From Bacillus sp. AFS088145 (GTDB lineage Bacteria > Bacillota > Bacilli > Bacillales > Bacillaceae_G): a stretch of DNA of 64,000 nucleotides. Of this stretch, positions 1 through 8,393 are shown piece after piece; the stretch's first letter is position 1; each line of letters starts with the position of its first letter. The translations under genes were made by a program, and so were the position numbers. The stretch is from positions 1 through 64,000 of the forward strand of contig NZ_NUUX01000009.1 in NCBI RefSeq assembly GCF_002564465.1, read 5' to 3'. Below the pieces are notes generated by a model. The model made no database searches, was not told the origin of the DNA, and saw only the letters and a list, made by a program, of their open reading frames with translations.

Positions 1-263
1 CATGAGTGGCTAAATGGCAGCTTTGTTGCATAAGGAAAAGATAGTATAGGGATATAATCGAATTAATAAATAGTTGAAATGATACATTCTAATGAAACTA
101 ATAAATTTCGGTAACTATTTTTCCAAATGTATTTGAATAGGTTATCTTTAAATCTAGCATTAGATTTCATATTTTCGGTCTAATTAGTTCTATTAAAAAA
201 GTTATTTTTACATGTACTCGCTTAGAACAAGAGGTGCTATACTTCTTTTTGGGAGGGGAAGAA

Positions 264-1703
264 ATGAAAGATATTAAAAGGATCATCATCGCGTTAATCA
301 CTTTGTCATTTTTATTTACTACTTCACATGTATTTGCAATGGATACGGCAACTGGTGAAAAAGGAGTCGTAACGAACTTAAATGCTACTCACAAGGACCA
401 TATTGTTACACTTACATGGGATTGGAATGCGAGTGATACATACACGATTGAACGTAACGGTGAAATTCTAGATAATGAAGTATGGGGTAGAGGGGAATAT
501 AAGGATTCAAATTCAGTACAAGATGATATTACATATACTTATACGATTTGGGCAAATGGGTTTGATGATAAAAAATCTGTAACAATTACGATTGAAAAGG
601 ATACAACGGCACCACCAAATGTTATTTTAGACGATTACCCAAACATTGATAATCATTTTATTCGATTTGCATGGCAAAATCCAACATACACACCAGATTT
701 AGAGTCTGTAGACATTTATCTGAATGGAGAATTGTTAACAAACTTGGTTACTGGTCCATTAAATGGTGGTGTTTATACTGCAAATAATTTAGAAGCAAAT
801 ACTACTTATTTATTAAAAGTATGTCCAAAAGATAAATTAGGAAATGTAGTTCCATATACAGAATGTTCACAAAAAACGTTTAAAACTACGAATGAGAACA
901 GGCCTCCAGGAGAAATTAAATATGGTAAAATCAATTATGTACAAAAAAATCTCATATATGTTATGGCGACAAGAACATATTCTAGCGATAAGTATTTGGA
1001 CTTCTCTTGGTATAATCCATCAGATGCAGATTTTGTTGGAACTTATCTAACAGTGCCTAATGGGAAAAAGATTTACGTTCCAGGAAGGCCTAGTTACGAT
1101 AGTTTTTATGAATACAAACCAGACACGGTATTTAAGGAACAAAAGTTTATACTTCAAACTGTAGACTATAATGGAAACATCTCAAAAGGAACAACATTAA
1201 TTTGGGATAATCCATTACCACCAGGTCCTGTAACGAATGTAAAAGTTAAAGAAACGAATGGGATCGTTACAGTTTCATTTACACCACCAGTTGATCACGA
1301 TTACAGCTTTACGAAAATTACTTTACCTAATAACAAGGAAATTTATTTAAATAAAGGAACAAACACTTATAGTTATAAAGGGAATCTTGTAGTTGGCCAA
1401 TCTTATAATTTTTTCTTCTCTACGTCTGATGTTGATAAGTTTGCAATAGCAAGTCATTACTCACCAGATATTCCAATTACGATTACACCGAAATCTACAG
1501 TGGTTAAAAAATACTATTATTTGAAATCAGCAGCTACTCTTAGATCACTTTCGGATGGTAAAGGGAAGGTAGTAAAATCAATTCCAAAAGGAACAAAGAT
1601 ATACGTTATTAGCTCGGGGTATGGCCTGAAACATGACTATGTTTATGTAAAGTATCTAAACAAGTATAATGGATATATTCCAAAAACAACCGTGAAGTTT
1701 TAG
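264..1703 (+). CDS. Secreted protein with fibronectin-III-like repeats and C-terminal SH3-like domain
   Basis: The protein has 479 residues if translation starts at the ATG at 264, which follows GGGAGGGG at the right distance. An upstream in-frame codon at 234 lacks a ribosome-binding site. Residues 1-25 form a signal peptide (basic MKDIKR, hydrophobic core, cleavage after VFA). The body is a chain of about four beta-sandwich modules of fibronectin type III character (repeated TLTWDWN, FAWQNP, DFSWYNP, VSFTPP strands and TTAPPN-type linkers). The last 70 residues look like a bacterial SH3 domain (ATLRSLSDGKGKVVKSIPKG). It is probably an exported cell-wall-associated or adhesive protein. No enzyme domain is visible, so a structural or binding role is inferred only. 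Confidence 0.7.
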   Translation: MKDIKRIIIALITLSFLFTTSHVFAMDTATGEKGVVTNLNATHKDHIVTLTWDWNASDTYTIERNGEILDNEVWGRGEYKDSNSVQDDITYTYTIWANGFDDKKSVTITIEKDTTAPPNVILDDYPNIDNHFIRFAWQNPTYTPDLESVDIYLNGELLTNLVTGPLNGGVYTANNLEANTTYLLKVCPKDKLGNVVPYTECSQKTFKTTNENRPPGEIKYGKINYVQKNLIYVMATRTYSSDKYLDFSWYNPSDADFVGTYLTVPNGKKIYVPGRPSYDSFYEYKPDTVFKEQKFILQTVDYNGNISKGTTLIWDNPLPPGPVTNVKVKETNGIVTVSFTPPVDHDYSFTKITLPNNKEIYLNKGTNTYSYKGNLVVGQSYNFFFSTSDVDKFAIASHYSPDIPITITPKSTVVKKYYYLKSAATLRSLSDGKGKVVKSIPKGTKIYVISSGYGLKHDYVYVKYLNKYNGYIPKTTVKF

Positions 1704-1752
1704 GCAATGTTAAACATAAATGTTGATATTTGCGTAATGAAAAAAGACTGTT

Positions 1753-1840
1753 AATTGATATTATCCCTTATAGTAGACACGTAAAAAAGCCTATCTGATA
1801 AAATGGATAGGCAGTCTACTATAGGGGATTTATTAATTTA
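1753..1840. repeat. Nested inverted repeat (possible MITE-like element or large terminator)
   Basis: An outer pair of 16-bp arms (1763-1778 and 1811-1826, 15 of 16 matching, the exception a G-T type pair) encloses an inner perfect stem GCCTATC/GATAGGC (1788-1794 and 1805-1811). Weaker complementarity extends the arms to about 25 bp. It lies between two plus-strand genes and has no long T tract, so a simple intrinsic terminator is not the obvious reading. Confidence 0.5.
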
Positions 1841-1880
1841 ATACTGATTATATTAAAATAAAAGGTGGGGGTAATACATA

Positions 1881-2446
1881 TTGAAATTAACACCGAAGAT
1901 ACTTATTCTGTACACTATACCTTTTTTAGTTACAGTGCTCTTGATTCTGTTCGATGTAGTAAAAGCGATTGAATTTACATTTACTGTCATATTTTTCTCA
2001 ATTTTTTCTTTTGGTTTGCCAATATTATTACTTAGTTTACCGTATTTTTTATATTTTTATTTGGTTCAGAAATCATTTAAGTTCTCTTTCATGTCTACTT
2101 TTATGTCTGTTTAATGACATTAATTTGTATAGCAGTTTTTATTTTTGGAATAAATCATTACTACAAATCTTTTGAAAAACACTTTTATTTCTCAGTAGTA
2201 ACAACACATTCATTAGAGAAAAAGTCATTAATAGCTTACAAACATGATACAAGTTTAGAAGGGAAAATAAATAGAGTTAAAAGAATAAGTGATATGAATG
2301 AAGGAGATATGGAACTGACTCAAAAAAGATTGTACATGATTGAAGTTGTTAATAAAGAGAAACCTGCTGGAAAACCCGATTATTACTTTACAAAAAGTTA
2401 GTATTACGAACGTAGTTTTGGAAAGTGGATTCGATTATATAAATAA
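1881..2446 (+). pseudogene. Broken membrane-protein gene (frameshift plus in-frame stop)
   Basis: A TTG start at 1881 follows AAAGGTGGGGG and opens a 77-residue hydrophobic reading with two membrane segments. It stops at TAA 2112-2114. A second reading begins in another frame at the overlapping ATG 2114 with what looks like the next membrane segment (LICIAVFIFG), then a soluble stretch ending at TAG 2399-2401. After that TAG the same frame continues as YYERSFGKWIRLYK to TAA 2446. The simplest reading is one ancestral protein of about 185 residues broken by a frameshift near 2110 and by a nonsense codon at 2399. The alternative is two translationally coupled small membrane proteins (TAATG overlap). 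The family was not recognised. Confidence 0.55.
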
Positions 2447-2570
2447 AACTTAATGCTGTTTTGGTAGCTTTTTCTTATTAAAGTAAATGGCAGGATAGTT
2501 TAATTTAGAAGCCGAATATACAATATCAATCTAATTTAAGATAAATAAATCTGAAAAGAGGAATTGTTTA

Positions 2571-3068
2571 GTGAAAATACGATGGTTCGTCTATATTGTA
2601 ATTGGGATTGTATTTAGTGTGTTTGATTTTTACTTTCATAGTTTTATTTCAAATGTGCTTGTTCAAGGAGAGTTTTTTTGGAAAGTGCTGACTTATGGTG
2701 TTTGGTTAGTACCAATTGTACCCATCGCACTAAATGAAGTACGAACTTCCAAATCAAAATTGATGTCCGCTTTAGCGAGTAGCTCAACGTGGCTTGTTTC
2801 AATTATTTTTTATTATTTATCCAATGCTTTTCAGCTTGGGATTATCGGAATTTCAACTAGTCCAGAAATGCATATATCTAATTACAGAGACCGATTCTTC
2901 TGGGAAAATTGGAAAAGTGTATTTTGGGATGATATTGTAGGGGGAATTGTTGAATGGAGTGACCTTGCAGTAGTAGGTGGTTTCATTGTGGGTATATCGG
3001 TTAGCTATATTTATCTTCGTCTTGAGAAACTCATAAAGTTAAAAAAGTTGACAAATGAGAATTTTTAA
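2571..3068 (+). CDS. Hypothetical four-helix membrane protein
   Basis: The protein has 165 residues with a GTG start at 2571 after AAAAGAGGAATTG. Four hydrophobic segments are visible, at about residues 5-25, 33-55, 65-90 and 132-155. Between helices 3 and 4 lies a polar loop rich in aromatic residues (RDRFFWENWKSVFWDD). I recognise it only as a conserved Bacillaceae membrane protein of unknown function. It stands alone between a broken gene and a convergent dinB-like gene, with an intrinsic terminator about 130 bp downstream. Confidence 0.6.
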   Translation: MKIRWFVYIVIGIVFSVFDFYFHSFISNVLVQGEFFWKVLTYGVWLVPIVPIALNEVRTSKSKLMSALASSSTWLVSIIFYYLSNAFQLGIIGISTSPEMHISNYRDRFFWENWKSVFWDDIVGGIVEWSDLAVVGGFIVGISVSYIYLRLEKLIKLKKLTNENF

Positions 3069-3200
3069 AATCAAAAGAGGGCTTTCCAAGTTCCTAAAAT
3101 GAATCTAAAAGATACTTACATGGTAGTTGAACAAGTACGCCTCGTTTTCACGTGAAAATCTAATACAATCTAATTTTACATAAACACCGTTATCGGCAAT

Positions 3201-3236
3201 AAAAAAAGGACTTTCAACAGGAAAGATCCTTTTTTT
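3201..3236. terminator. Bidirectional intrinsic terminator
   Basis: An A-rich stem (AAAAAAAGGA, then TTTC) pairs with GAAA and TCCTTTTTTT around a short AACAG loop. It serves both the plus-strand membrane protein and the convergent DinB-type gene. Confidence 0.7.
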
Positions 3237-3299
3237 GCTGCTTCTTCAACTAACGCACCCTAAATGAGAAATTAGGTTTTTTCATTAATAGAAAAAGAC

Positions 3300-3809
3300 T
3301 TATAAGTATTTATCACTAATCACTTTCATATGGTGTAACTCATGCCCGGCAATGCCATATGCAATGATACCTATCGAAACTGGGCTGTTCATTACAGTTC
3401 CATTACGATCCCACGCTGCATCATCAATGGTTGAAATAAGACTTAACGTGTTGGAGCGTACCGTGTCTAAACCAGCTAGTAGCTGCTCCCAGGATAATTT
3501 GTTGAAGTTTGCCGCAGAAACATATTGATTCTGATCCATTGCTGGGAGTGGTGCACTTTCATTTCGTGCAATGGCAAGCATTCGATACGACATCACACGT
3601 TCCGAGTCGGTCATATGCCCAATCACTTCTTTTAAAGTCCATTTCCCTGGTGCGTAAGCCTTCCTTGATGACTCCTCTGATACGCTGCTTAAGAGGGTAA
3701 TGGTCTTAGTTCGTTGCTTACTAAGTATTTCTTTAATATCTCCATCTGGCACAAGACTAACATACCTAGCATGCTCCGGATTTTCAATAGATAATGGTCG
3801 TGGACGCAC
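3300..3809 (-). CDS. DinB/YfiT-type metal-binding four-helix-bundle protein
   Basis: The protein has 169 residues. I place the start at GTG 3809, because the only ribosome-binding site (AGGAGG) lies six bases before it and inside the reading frame that begins at the ATG at 3824. The sequence has the DinB_2 layout: ISLVP-like opening, helix 1, a metal-ligand His in IGHMTDSE, and the late GHELHHMKVI motif that supplies the other histidines. The DinB superfamily includes thiol transferases and metal-dependent hydrolases linked to stress, but the substrate of this branch is not known. It is monocistronic, and convergent with the membrane protein upstream on the map. Confidence 0.8.
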   Translation of the reverse strand: MRPRPLSIENPEHARYVSLVPDGDIKEILSKQRTKTITLLSSVSEESSRKAYAPGKWTLKEVIGHMTDSERVMSYRMLAIARNESAPLPAMDQNQYVSAANFNKLSWEQLLAGLDTVRSNTLSLISTIDDAAWDRNGTVMNSPVSIGIIAYGIAGHELHHMKVISDKYL

Positions 3810-4125
3810 AAGAATCCTCCTCATCGGAATAGTTTATTATGGTTCTAGGCTAATATTCGACTGTCAAGAGGATATTTCCTTTATTTGATATTTAATTTCA
3901 TTACCGCAAAATAATTGCAAATTAAACAACTTTATTATCTCTGTACAACTGATTTATGCAGTTAACATAATACAGATAATAATGGATTAATTCACTTTTT
4001 ATTTCACTAAACTGCCATTTGGTGCATTAATATTTTATCATTTTCTAGTCTTACCCCACCTATTTTAAACATGAATTTCGTCAATAATGCCTGGTATAAC
4101 AACAATTATTGGAGGGAATTCATTA
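3810..4125. other. Intergenic region between divergent genes
   Basis: This 316-bp AT-rich stretch must carry the promoters of the DinB-type gene (minus) and the recombinase pseudogene (plus). The GGAGG at 4111-4115 is the recombinase ribosome-binding site. I see no convincing RNA structure or operator. Confidence 0.4.
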
Positions 4126-4964
4126 ATGTTATTATCTAAAGCATGGATAAGTTACTATAATGATAAGTTAATTGAAGGATACTCAACAACTACTCTAAAA
4201 GCATATAAAATCCAAGCAACACTATTAATAAAACACTTGGGTGATATTGAAATTACTCAAATCACTACTGATGCTTTAAAAGAGTATCTTGTAATTGTTG
4301 GAGAAAAGTTAAAACCTGCAAGTCTAGCACATCGAGTTCGTTTTATAAAATCTTTATTCCGTTGGGCTCATGAAGAGGGTGAAATTTATAATAACCCTTC
4401 CTCAAAGCTAAAAGAACCAAAAGCCGGATTTAGAATTCCTAAATTTTTAACTGTTAAGGAAATTGAACTCCTTAGTGAAGCCTGTAATACGCCAAGAGAA
4501 CATGCAATAATTGAGTTTATGTATTCATCAGGATGCCGTATCGGCGAAATTGTCTTAATAAATAAAAATGATATAAATTGGTCGAATCACTCAGTAATAG
4601 TAAGAGGAAAAGGTGATAAGGAAAGAGAAGTATACTTCAATACTCGAGCTGAAATTTGGTTAGTTAGATACTTGAAAGAACGAAATGATACAGATCCTGC
4701 ATTGTTTGTAACCGAAAGAGCACCTTGCCGGTTAAGTATTGCTCAAACGCGCCATATAATTAAGGAGGTTTCTTTACAGGCAGATTTTAACAAAAAGATT
4801 TCACGCCACCAACTTAGGCACAGTTACGCAACTCATTTAATGGATAACTGAGCTCCGATTAAAGTAATCCAAGTTTTTTAGGTCACGAAAAGAGTGAGAC
4901 AACTCGAATATATGCGAAACTAAGTGGAAAGCAACGCCAAGATCAATATTGTAAATACTTTTAA
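4126..4964 (+). pseudogene. Tyrosine recombinase (XerC/D-like), inactivated
   Basis: The start is ATG 4126 after GGAGG. Residues 1-90 form an N-terminal SAM-like core-binding domain, and the catalytic domain follows with the first Arg (SGCRIGEIV, R138), the beta-hairpin Lys (RGKGDKERE) and the HQLRH box (228-232). The frame stops at TGA 4849-4851 (MDN-stop-APIKVIQ), where GGA would restore it. A second lesion, one T short in the T run at about 4876-4881, separates the remaining part. Adding one T restores LGHEKSETTRIYAKLSGK, including the catalytic Tyr, up to TAA 4962-4964. With both lesions repaired the protein would be about 278 residues, close to a short Xer-type integrase. The product as it stands lacks the nucleophile and should be inactive. 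Confidence 0.85.
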
Positions 4965-5126
4965 AAGAAACTGCAATGCTCCATTTAATAACTTCTTATA
5001 AAACTGAGCATGCTGATAAGGAAAAAGGGTGTCTTATGAAATTTATCTTTTATAAAGAACTAAAAGATGTGAAAGTTAATATAAGGGCATATCCTAAACA
5101 TCTTAATGGGATTTTTAAAAATTTAA

Positions 5127-5321
5127 TGTGATAAAACTCAGTCATATCAAAGGGTGTATCCTATACAAGTAAACCAATACAACCGACACTCTACTCTAAT
5201 GTCCGCATATAAAAACAGTAACGATGAAAAATTCCGCTACTACATCCTTAAACAAAAATCAGATGTATTCCATTCAATGAAGAGCTTCTTTAAACAAGAG
5301 CATGAGAAGGCAGCGAAATAA
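5127..5321 (+). pseudogene. Gene fragment of unknown origin (C-terminal 40-65 codons)
   Basis: A stop-free reading from 5127 to TAA 5321 encodes a basic, hydrophilic peptide. From the internal ATG at 5199 it is 40 residues ([15 protein letters not shown]... to HEKAAK). No ribosome-binding site precedes that ATG, and the coding-like composition continues upstream of it to a stop, so it looks like the tail of a decayed gene. It lies just downstream of the broken recombinase and may be debris of the same mobile element. The rest of 4965-5470 shows only the terminator at 5358 and no other feature. Confidence 0.35.
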
Positions 5322-5357
5322 TCGCTGGACAATAGATTAAAATGAATAGAGCAAATG

Positions 5358-5399
5358 AAAAACAGAAAAGCCCCTTATAGGGTGTTTCTGTTTTTTTTG
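5358..5399. terminator. Intrinsic terminator of the AAACAGAAAA family
   Basis: The stem is AAACAGAAA/TTTCTGTTT with a GCCC/GGGT upper part, followed by eight T on the plus strand and preceded by A-rich DNA, so it can work for the minus-strand exporter gene as well. Confidence 0.8.
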
Positions 5400-5470
5400 T
5401 CATAAAGATTTAATGTTTAATCAATAGTGAAGACAGGGTTCTTATTCAATTTAGTTATAGTCATTTGGCA

Positions 5471-6397
5471 TCATATTTGTTCAGTGTGAATGTGGATTTT
5501 TACTTCTTTTTCTGGCATTGTTAAGAAAATAACTGCGATGATGATACATATACCACCTAGTAATTGGTATACTCCGAAAGATTCCTTAAGCCAAGTAATA
5601 GAAATAATAGTTGCTACAAGTGGTTCAATACTAGATAAAATACTAGTCTCTGTTGCTGATAAATATTTTAGACTACCGATGTAGAGAAGAAAAGAAAGTG
5701 TACCGATTAAAATAATTAAAATCAGCATAGAGAATGTTGACATCGTAAAGGTTTGTGAAAATTGTTTCCATTCAAAAGAATGATTGTAAATAAATAATAC
5801 AATACCTCCAATTAGCATACCCCAGCCGATAATTAGAGTCGTCCCCCATTGTTGAATAAGGGAAGTAGGATGAAGTGTATAGAAGGTAAAACCAATAGCT
5901 GTTAACAGTCCGAATAAAATAGTTTCCTTAGACATGACAATATTATGGGCTGATCCATTTGTAATAATAAAGTATGTGCCGATCAGCGCAGAGAAAATTG
6001 CTAGCACTTGCATAGTAGAAGGAAGTTTTTTATGCTGTATTGCAATATAAATAGTAATGAGAACTGGCCCTAAAAATTGGAATAGAGTAGCGGTCACAGC
6101 GTTGCTAATATGCACAGTTTCAATAAAAGCATATTGTGCGCCAAGCATCCCGAGAATAGAGAAAATGATAAGGTGTAATAGATGACGTGGTTGTTGCCAA
6201 ATACGAAATATATTTTGTTTTTTTGTAAGTAAGAAACATAAAATAAAGACTCCAGCTAGTAAGAGGCGAATTACTAAATAGTCGATAGATGATATTTTCG
6301 TACGTTGAAAAAACCACTGAATTAATGGACCTGATAATCCCCATAAAGTAGCTCCTGTAAGAATCATAAATAGTCCAAGACGTCTGTTGTTTTGCAT
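5471..6397 (-). CDS. EamA/DMT-family exporter
   Basis: The protein has 308 residues with an ATG start after AAAGGAGC. It has ten predicted membrane helices in two EamA repeats (about residues 8-140 and 155-290). The first repeat opens with ILTGATLWGLSGP and the second carries the typical late motif SSIEPLVATIISITWLKE. DMT proteins of this type export amino acids, drugs or other metabolites. The substrate cannot be read from the sequence. The gene is divergent from a MocR-type regulator only 118 bp away, which probably controls it. The C-terminus is short and polar. Confidence 0.85.
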   Translation of the reverse strand: MQNNRRLGLFMILTGATLWGLSGPLIQWFFQRTKISSIDYLVIRLLLAGVFILCFLLTKKQNIFRIWQQPRHLLHLIIFSILGMLGAQYAFIETVHISNAVTATLFQFLGPVLITIYIAIQHKKLPSTMQVLAIFSALIGTYFIITNGSAHNIVMSKETILFGLLTAIGFTFYTLHPTSLIQQWGTTLIIGWGMLIGGIVLFIYNHSFEWKQFSQTFTMSTFSMLILIILIGTLSFLLYIGSLKYLSATETSILSSIEPLVATIISITWLKESFGVYQLLGGICIIIAVIFLTMPEKEVKIHIHTEQI

Positions 6398-6515
6398 GAC
6401 ATGATGCTCCTTTCAAATATTGATTTTATTTGATTTACATGATAAAAAGAATTATATAAAACCTCTGGTACTATATAAAGTATCAATAATTTGTTTTATG
6501 AAGGGGTCAGATTTT

Positions 6516-7919
6516 ATGTTAGAGTTAACACCAAATTTGAATATTGAGTCAAAAATGCCGTTGTATGTACAGTTATATGGGTATATAAAAGAAGAAATAA
6601 GAAGTGGAAAAATTCCTTCTATGACGAAGCTTCCAGCAAAAAGAAAGTTAGCAATGTATTTAGAAGTGAGTAAAAATACAGTTGAATCCGCATATGAACA
6701 ACTTCTGGCAGAAGGGTATATTGAATCAGTTTCACGTAAGGGGTATTTTGTATGTGAAATTGAGCAAATGGTGCTTACAGAGAAAAAAAGAGAATTCGTT
6801 AAGGAAGTATTATACGGGGAACAGATATATAAATATGATTTTACACAGACGGGTGTAGATCCAAAGACATTTCCATTCGCTGTCTATCGGAAAATTTCAA
6901 ATGAAGTATGGCAACAAGAAAATAAGGAACTTCTATTTCTTGGTCATCCTCAAGGTGAATCCAACTTGCGTGAAGAGATTGCGAAATATTTATATGAATC
7001 AAGAGGTGTTAGATGTTCAGCAAGTCAAATTGTAATAGGAGCTGGAACCCAATTTTTAATAAGAATCTTGTTTCAATTACTAAAGGGAAAGCATTTTGCA
7101 GTTGAAAATCCAGGGTATCATCGAAAGTTGGTGGTTTTTGAGAAGGGAGAAGAAAATGTTCAAATGATCCCACTTGATGAGGATGGGATTTCTATTGCAG
7201 CTATAGAATCTAGCAAAGCGAAAGTTATTTTCGTTACCCCGTCTCACCAATTTCCTTGTGGAATGATTATGCCAATTAAAAGAAGAGGACAGCTATTACA
7301 ATGGGCACAAGAGGAGCATGGACGTTATATTATTGAAGATGATTATGACAGTGAATTTCGTTATTCTGGAAAACCGATTCCAGCATTGCAGGGGCTTGAT
7401 ACAGAGGGAAACGTAATTTACATGGGTACATTTTCAAAAGCTTTACTCCCATCATTACGAATGAGTTATATGGTGTTGCCAAAACAGCTAATTAGTTTGT
7501 ATCATTCACAATATTTATTCTTCACACAAAGTGTTTCAAGAATTGATCAAGAAATCATTAGAAGATTTTTAAACGAAGGACATTGGGAAAAACATATTCA
7601 TAAAATGCGAGTTGTATACAGAAAAAAGAGAGATGTACTTGTTTCGGCGATAGAAAGGTACTTTTCTAATAAAGTGGAAGTGATAGGAGAAGACTCTGGC
7701 TTACATATTTTATTAAAAGTTCACAATGGAATGTTAGAAGAAGAGTTAATAAAAAGGGCGGCTGAAAATAGTATTAAAGTATATCCAGTTTCAATGTATT
7801 ATAGCGAAGGGAATAATCCCAAAAATACAGTGTTACTTGGATTTGCTATTTTATCAGAGGCTGAGATTGAAGAGGCTATTCGATTGTTATACAATTCATG
7901 GTTCAAAATATTGAAATAA
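6516..7919 (+). CDS. MocR/PdxR-type GntR regulator with aminotransferase domain
   Basis: The protein has 467 residues from ATG 6516, which follows AAGGGGTC. An in-frame codon at 6420 would add 32 residues but lies in the divergent promoter. The N-terminal winged helix (residues 10-80, PLYVQLYGYIKEEIRSGKI, then KLPAKRKLAMYLEVSKNTVESAYEQL) is joined by a linker to a fold-type I aminotransferase domain. That domain has IIEDDYDSEFRY and the PLP-lysine motif GTFSKALLPSLRM. Family members sense PLP or amino-group ligands and often regulate a divergent transporter, here the EamA exporter. A likely operator half-site, CTGGTACTATA, lies at about 6464. Confidence 0.85.
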   Translation: MLELTPNLNIESKMPLYVQLYGYIKEEIRSGKIPSMTKLPAKRKLAMYLEVSKNTVESAYEQLLAEGYIESVSRKGYFVCEIEQMVLTEKKREFVKEVLYGEQIYKYDFTQTGVDPKTFPFAVYRKISNEVWQQENKELLFLGHPQGESNLREEIAKYLYESRGVRCSASQIVIGAGTQFLIRILFQLLKGKHFAVENPGYHRKLVVFEKGEENVQMIPLDEDGISIAAIESSKAKVIFVTPSHQFPCGMIMPIKRRGQLLQWAQEEHGRYIIEDDYDSEFRYSGKPIPALQGLDTEGNVIYMGTFSKALLPSLRMSYMVLPKQLISLYHSQYLFFTQSVSRIDQEIIRRFLNEGHWEKHIHKMRVVYRKKRDVLVSAIERYFSNKVEVIGEDSGLHILLKVHNGMLEEELIKRAAENSIKVYPVSMYYSEGNNPKNTVLLGFAILSEAEIEEAIRLLYNSWFKILK

Positions 7920-8079
7920 AAAATGGTTAATAGGGAAAACGGACATTAAATGAACATTTATTTAAAACTTCAGAGTTTTTTGTTTTTGTAAAATAATTTA
8001 TTCTTTTTTGTGCTATAATTTTAGAGTGAGATTGTAATCTATGCATCTTAGAATTTCTAAAAGGAGCAAAATTTTTAAA

Positions 8080-8253
8080 ATGAAATGGTTAATTGTATTT
8101 GGACCAGTAATAGAATTAGTATTATATGCGATAGTTTCTAAGTTTTGGGTAAGTGATTTTAAAGAAATAAAACCAATAATTGTTTTGCAAATAGTACTTT
8201 ACACTTTTCTTATTACACCATTATTACTTTGGGGATATATGTTAAAGCACTAA
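8080..8253 (+). CDS. Small hypothetical membrane protein
   Basis: The product has 57 residues from ATG 8080, which follows AAGGAG with a longish 13-base spacing. An alternative ATG at 8041 gives 70 residues with a basic N-terminus. Two membrane helices are visible (IVFGPVIELVLYAIV and IVLQIVLYTFLITPLLLWGYM). A good -10 (TATAAT at about 8014) lies upstream, and a strong terminator follows. The family was not recognised. Confidence 0.5.
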   Translation: MKWLIVFGPVIELVLYAIVSKFWVSDFKEIKPIIVLQIVLYTFLITPLLLWGYMLKH

Positions 8254-8349
8254 TAAATATAAGTATGCATACTAACGATAATTAGAGAAGTATGCTTTTT
8301 TTATCTTTATTTTTCTTGGCCTATTGGAATGTTATAGAACTAATCATAT

Positions 8350-8388
8350 AAACAGAAAAGCCCTTATAGGGTTTTTCTGTTTTTTATC
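8350..8388. terminator. Bidirectional intrinsic terminator of the AAACAGAAAA family
   Basis: This is an almost perfect 14-bp stem (AAACAGAAAAGCCC pairing with GGGTTTTTCTGTTT) with a TTATA loop and flanking A and T runs. It sits between convergent genes. Its 5' arm is identical over 14 bases to the terminator at 5358. Confidence 0.85.
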
Positions 8389-8393
8389 AAGAA

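Noticed and set aside
1-60. TTTGTTGCATAAG near the window start, similar to the end of IS6-type insertion sequences
   Set aside because: The match is short and no matching second end or transposase is in the window.
2114-2401. Independent small membrane protein gene starting at the TAATG overlap
   Set aside because: It has no ribosome-binding site of its own, and coherent codons continue past its stop, so I favour part of a decayed gene. Coupled translation remains possible.
6420-6515. N-terminal extension of the MocR-type regulator
   Set aside because: The extension lies in the divergent promoter, lacks a ribosome-binding site and does not resemble family N-termini. The ATG at 6516 fits.
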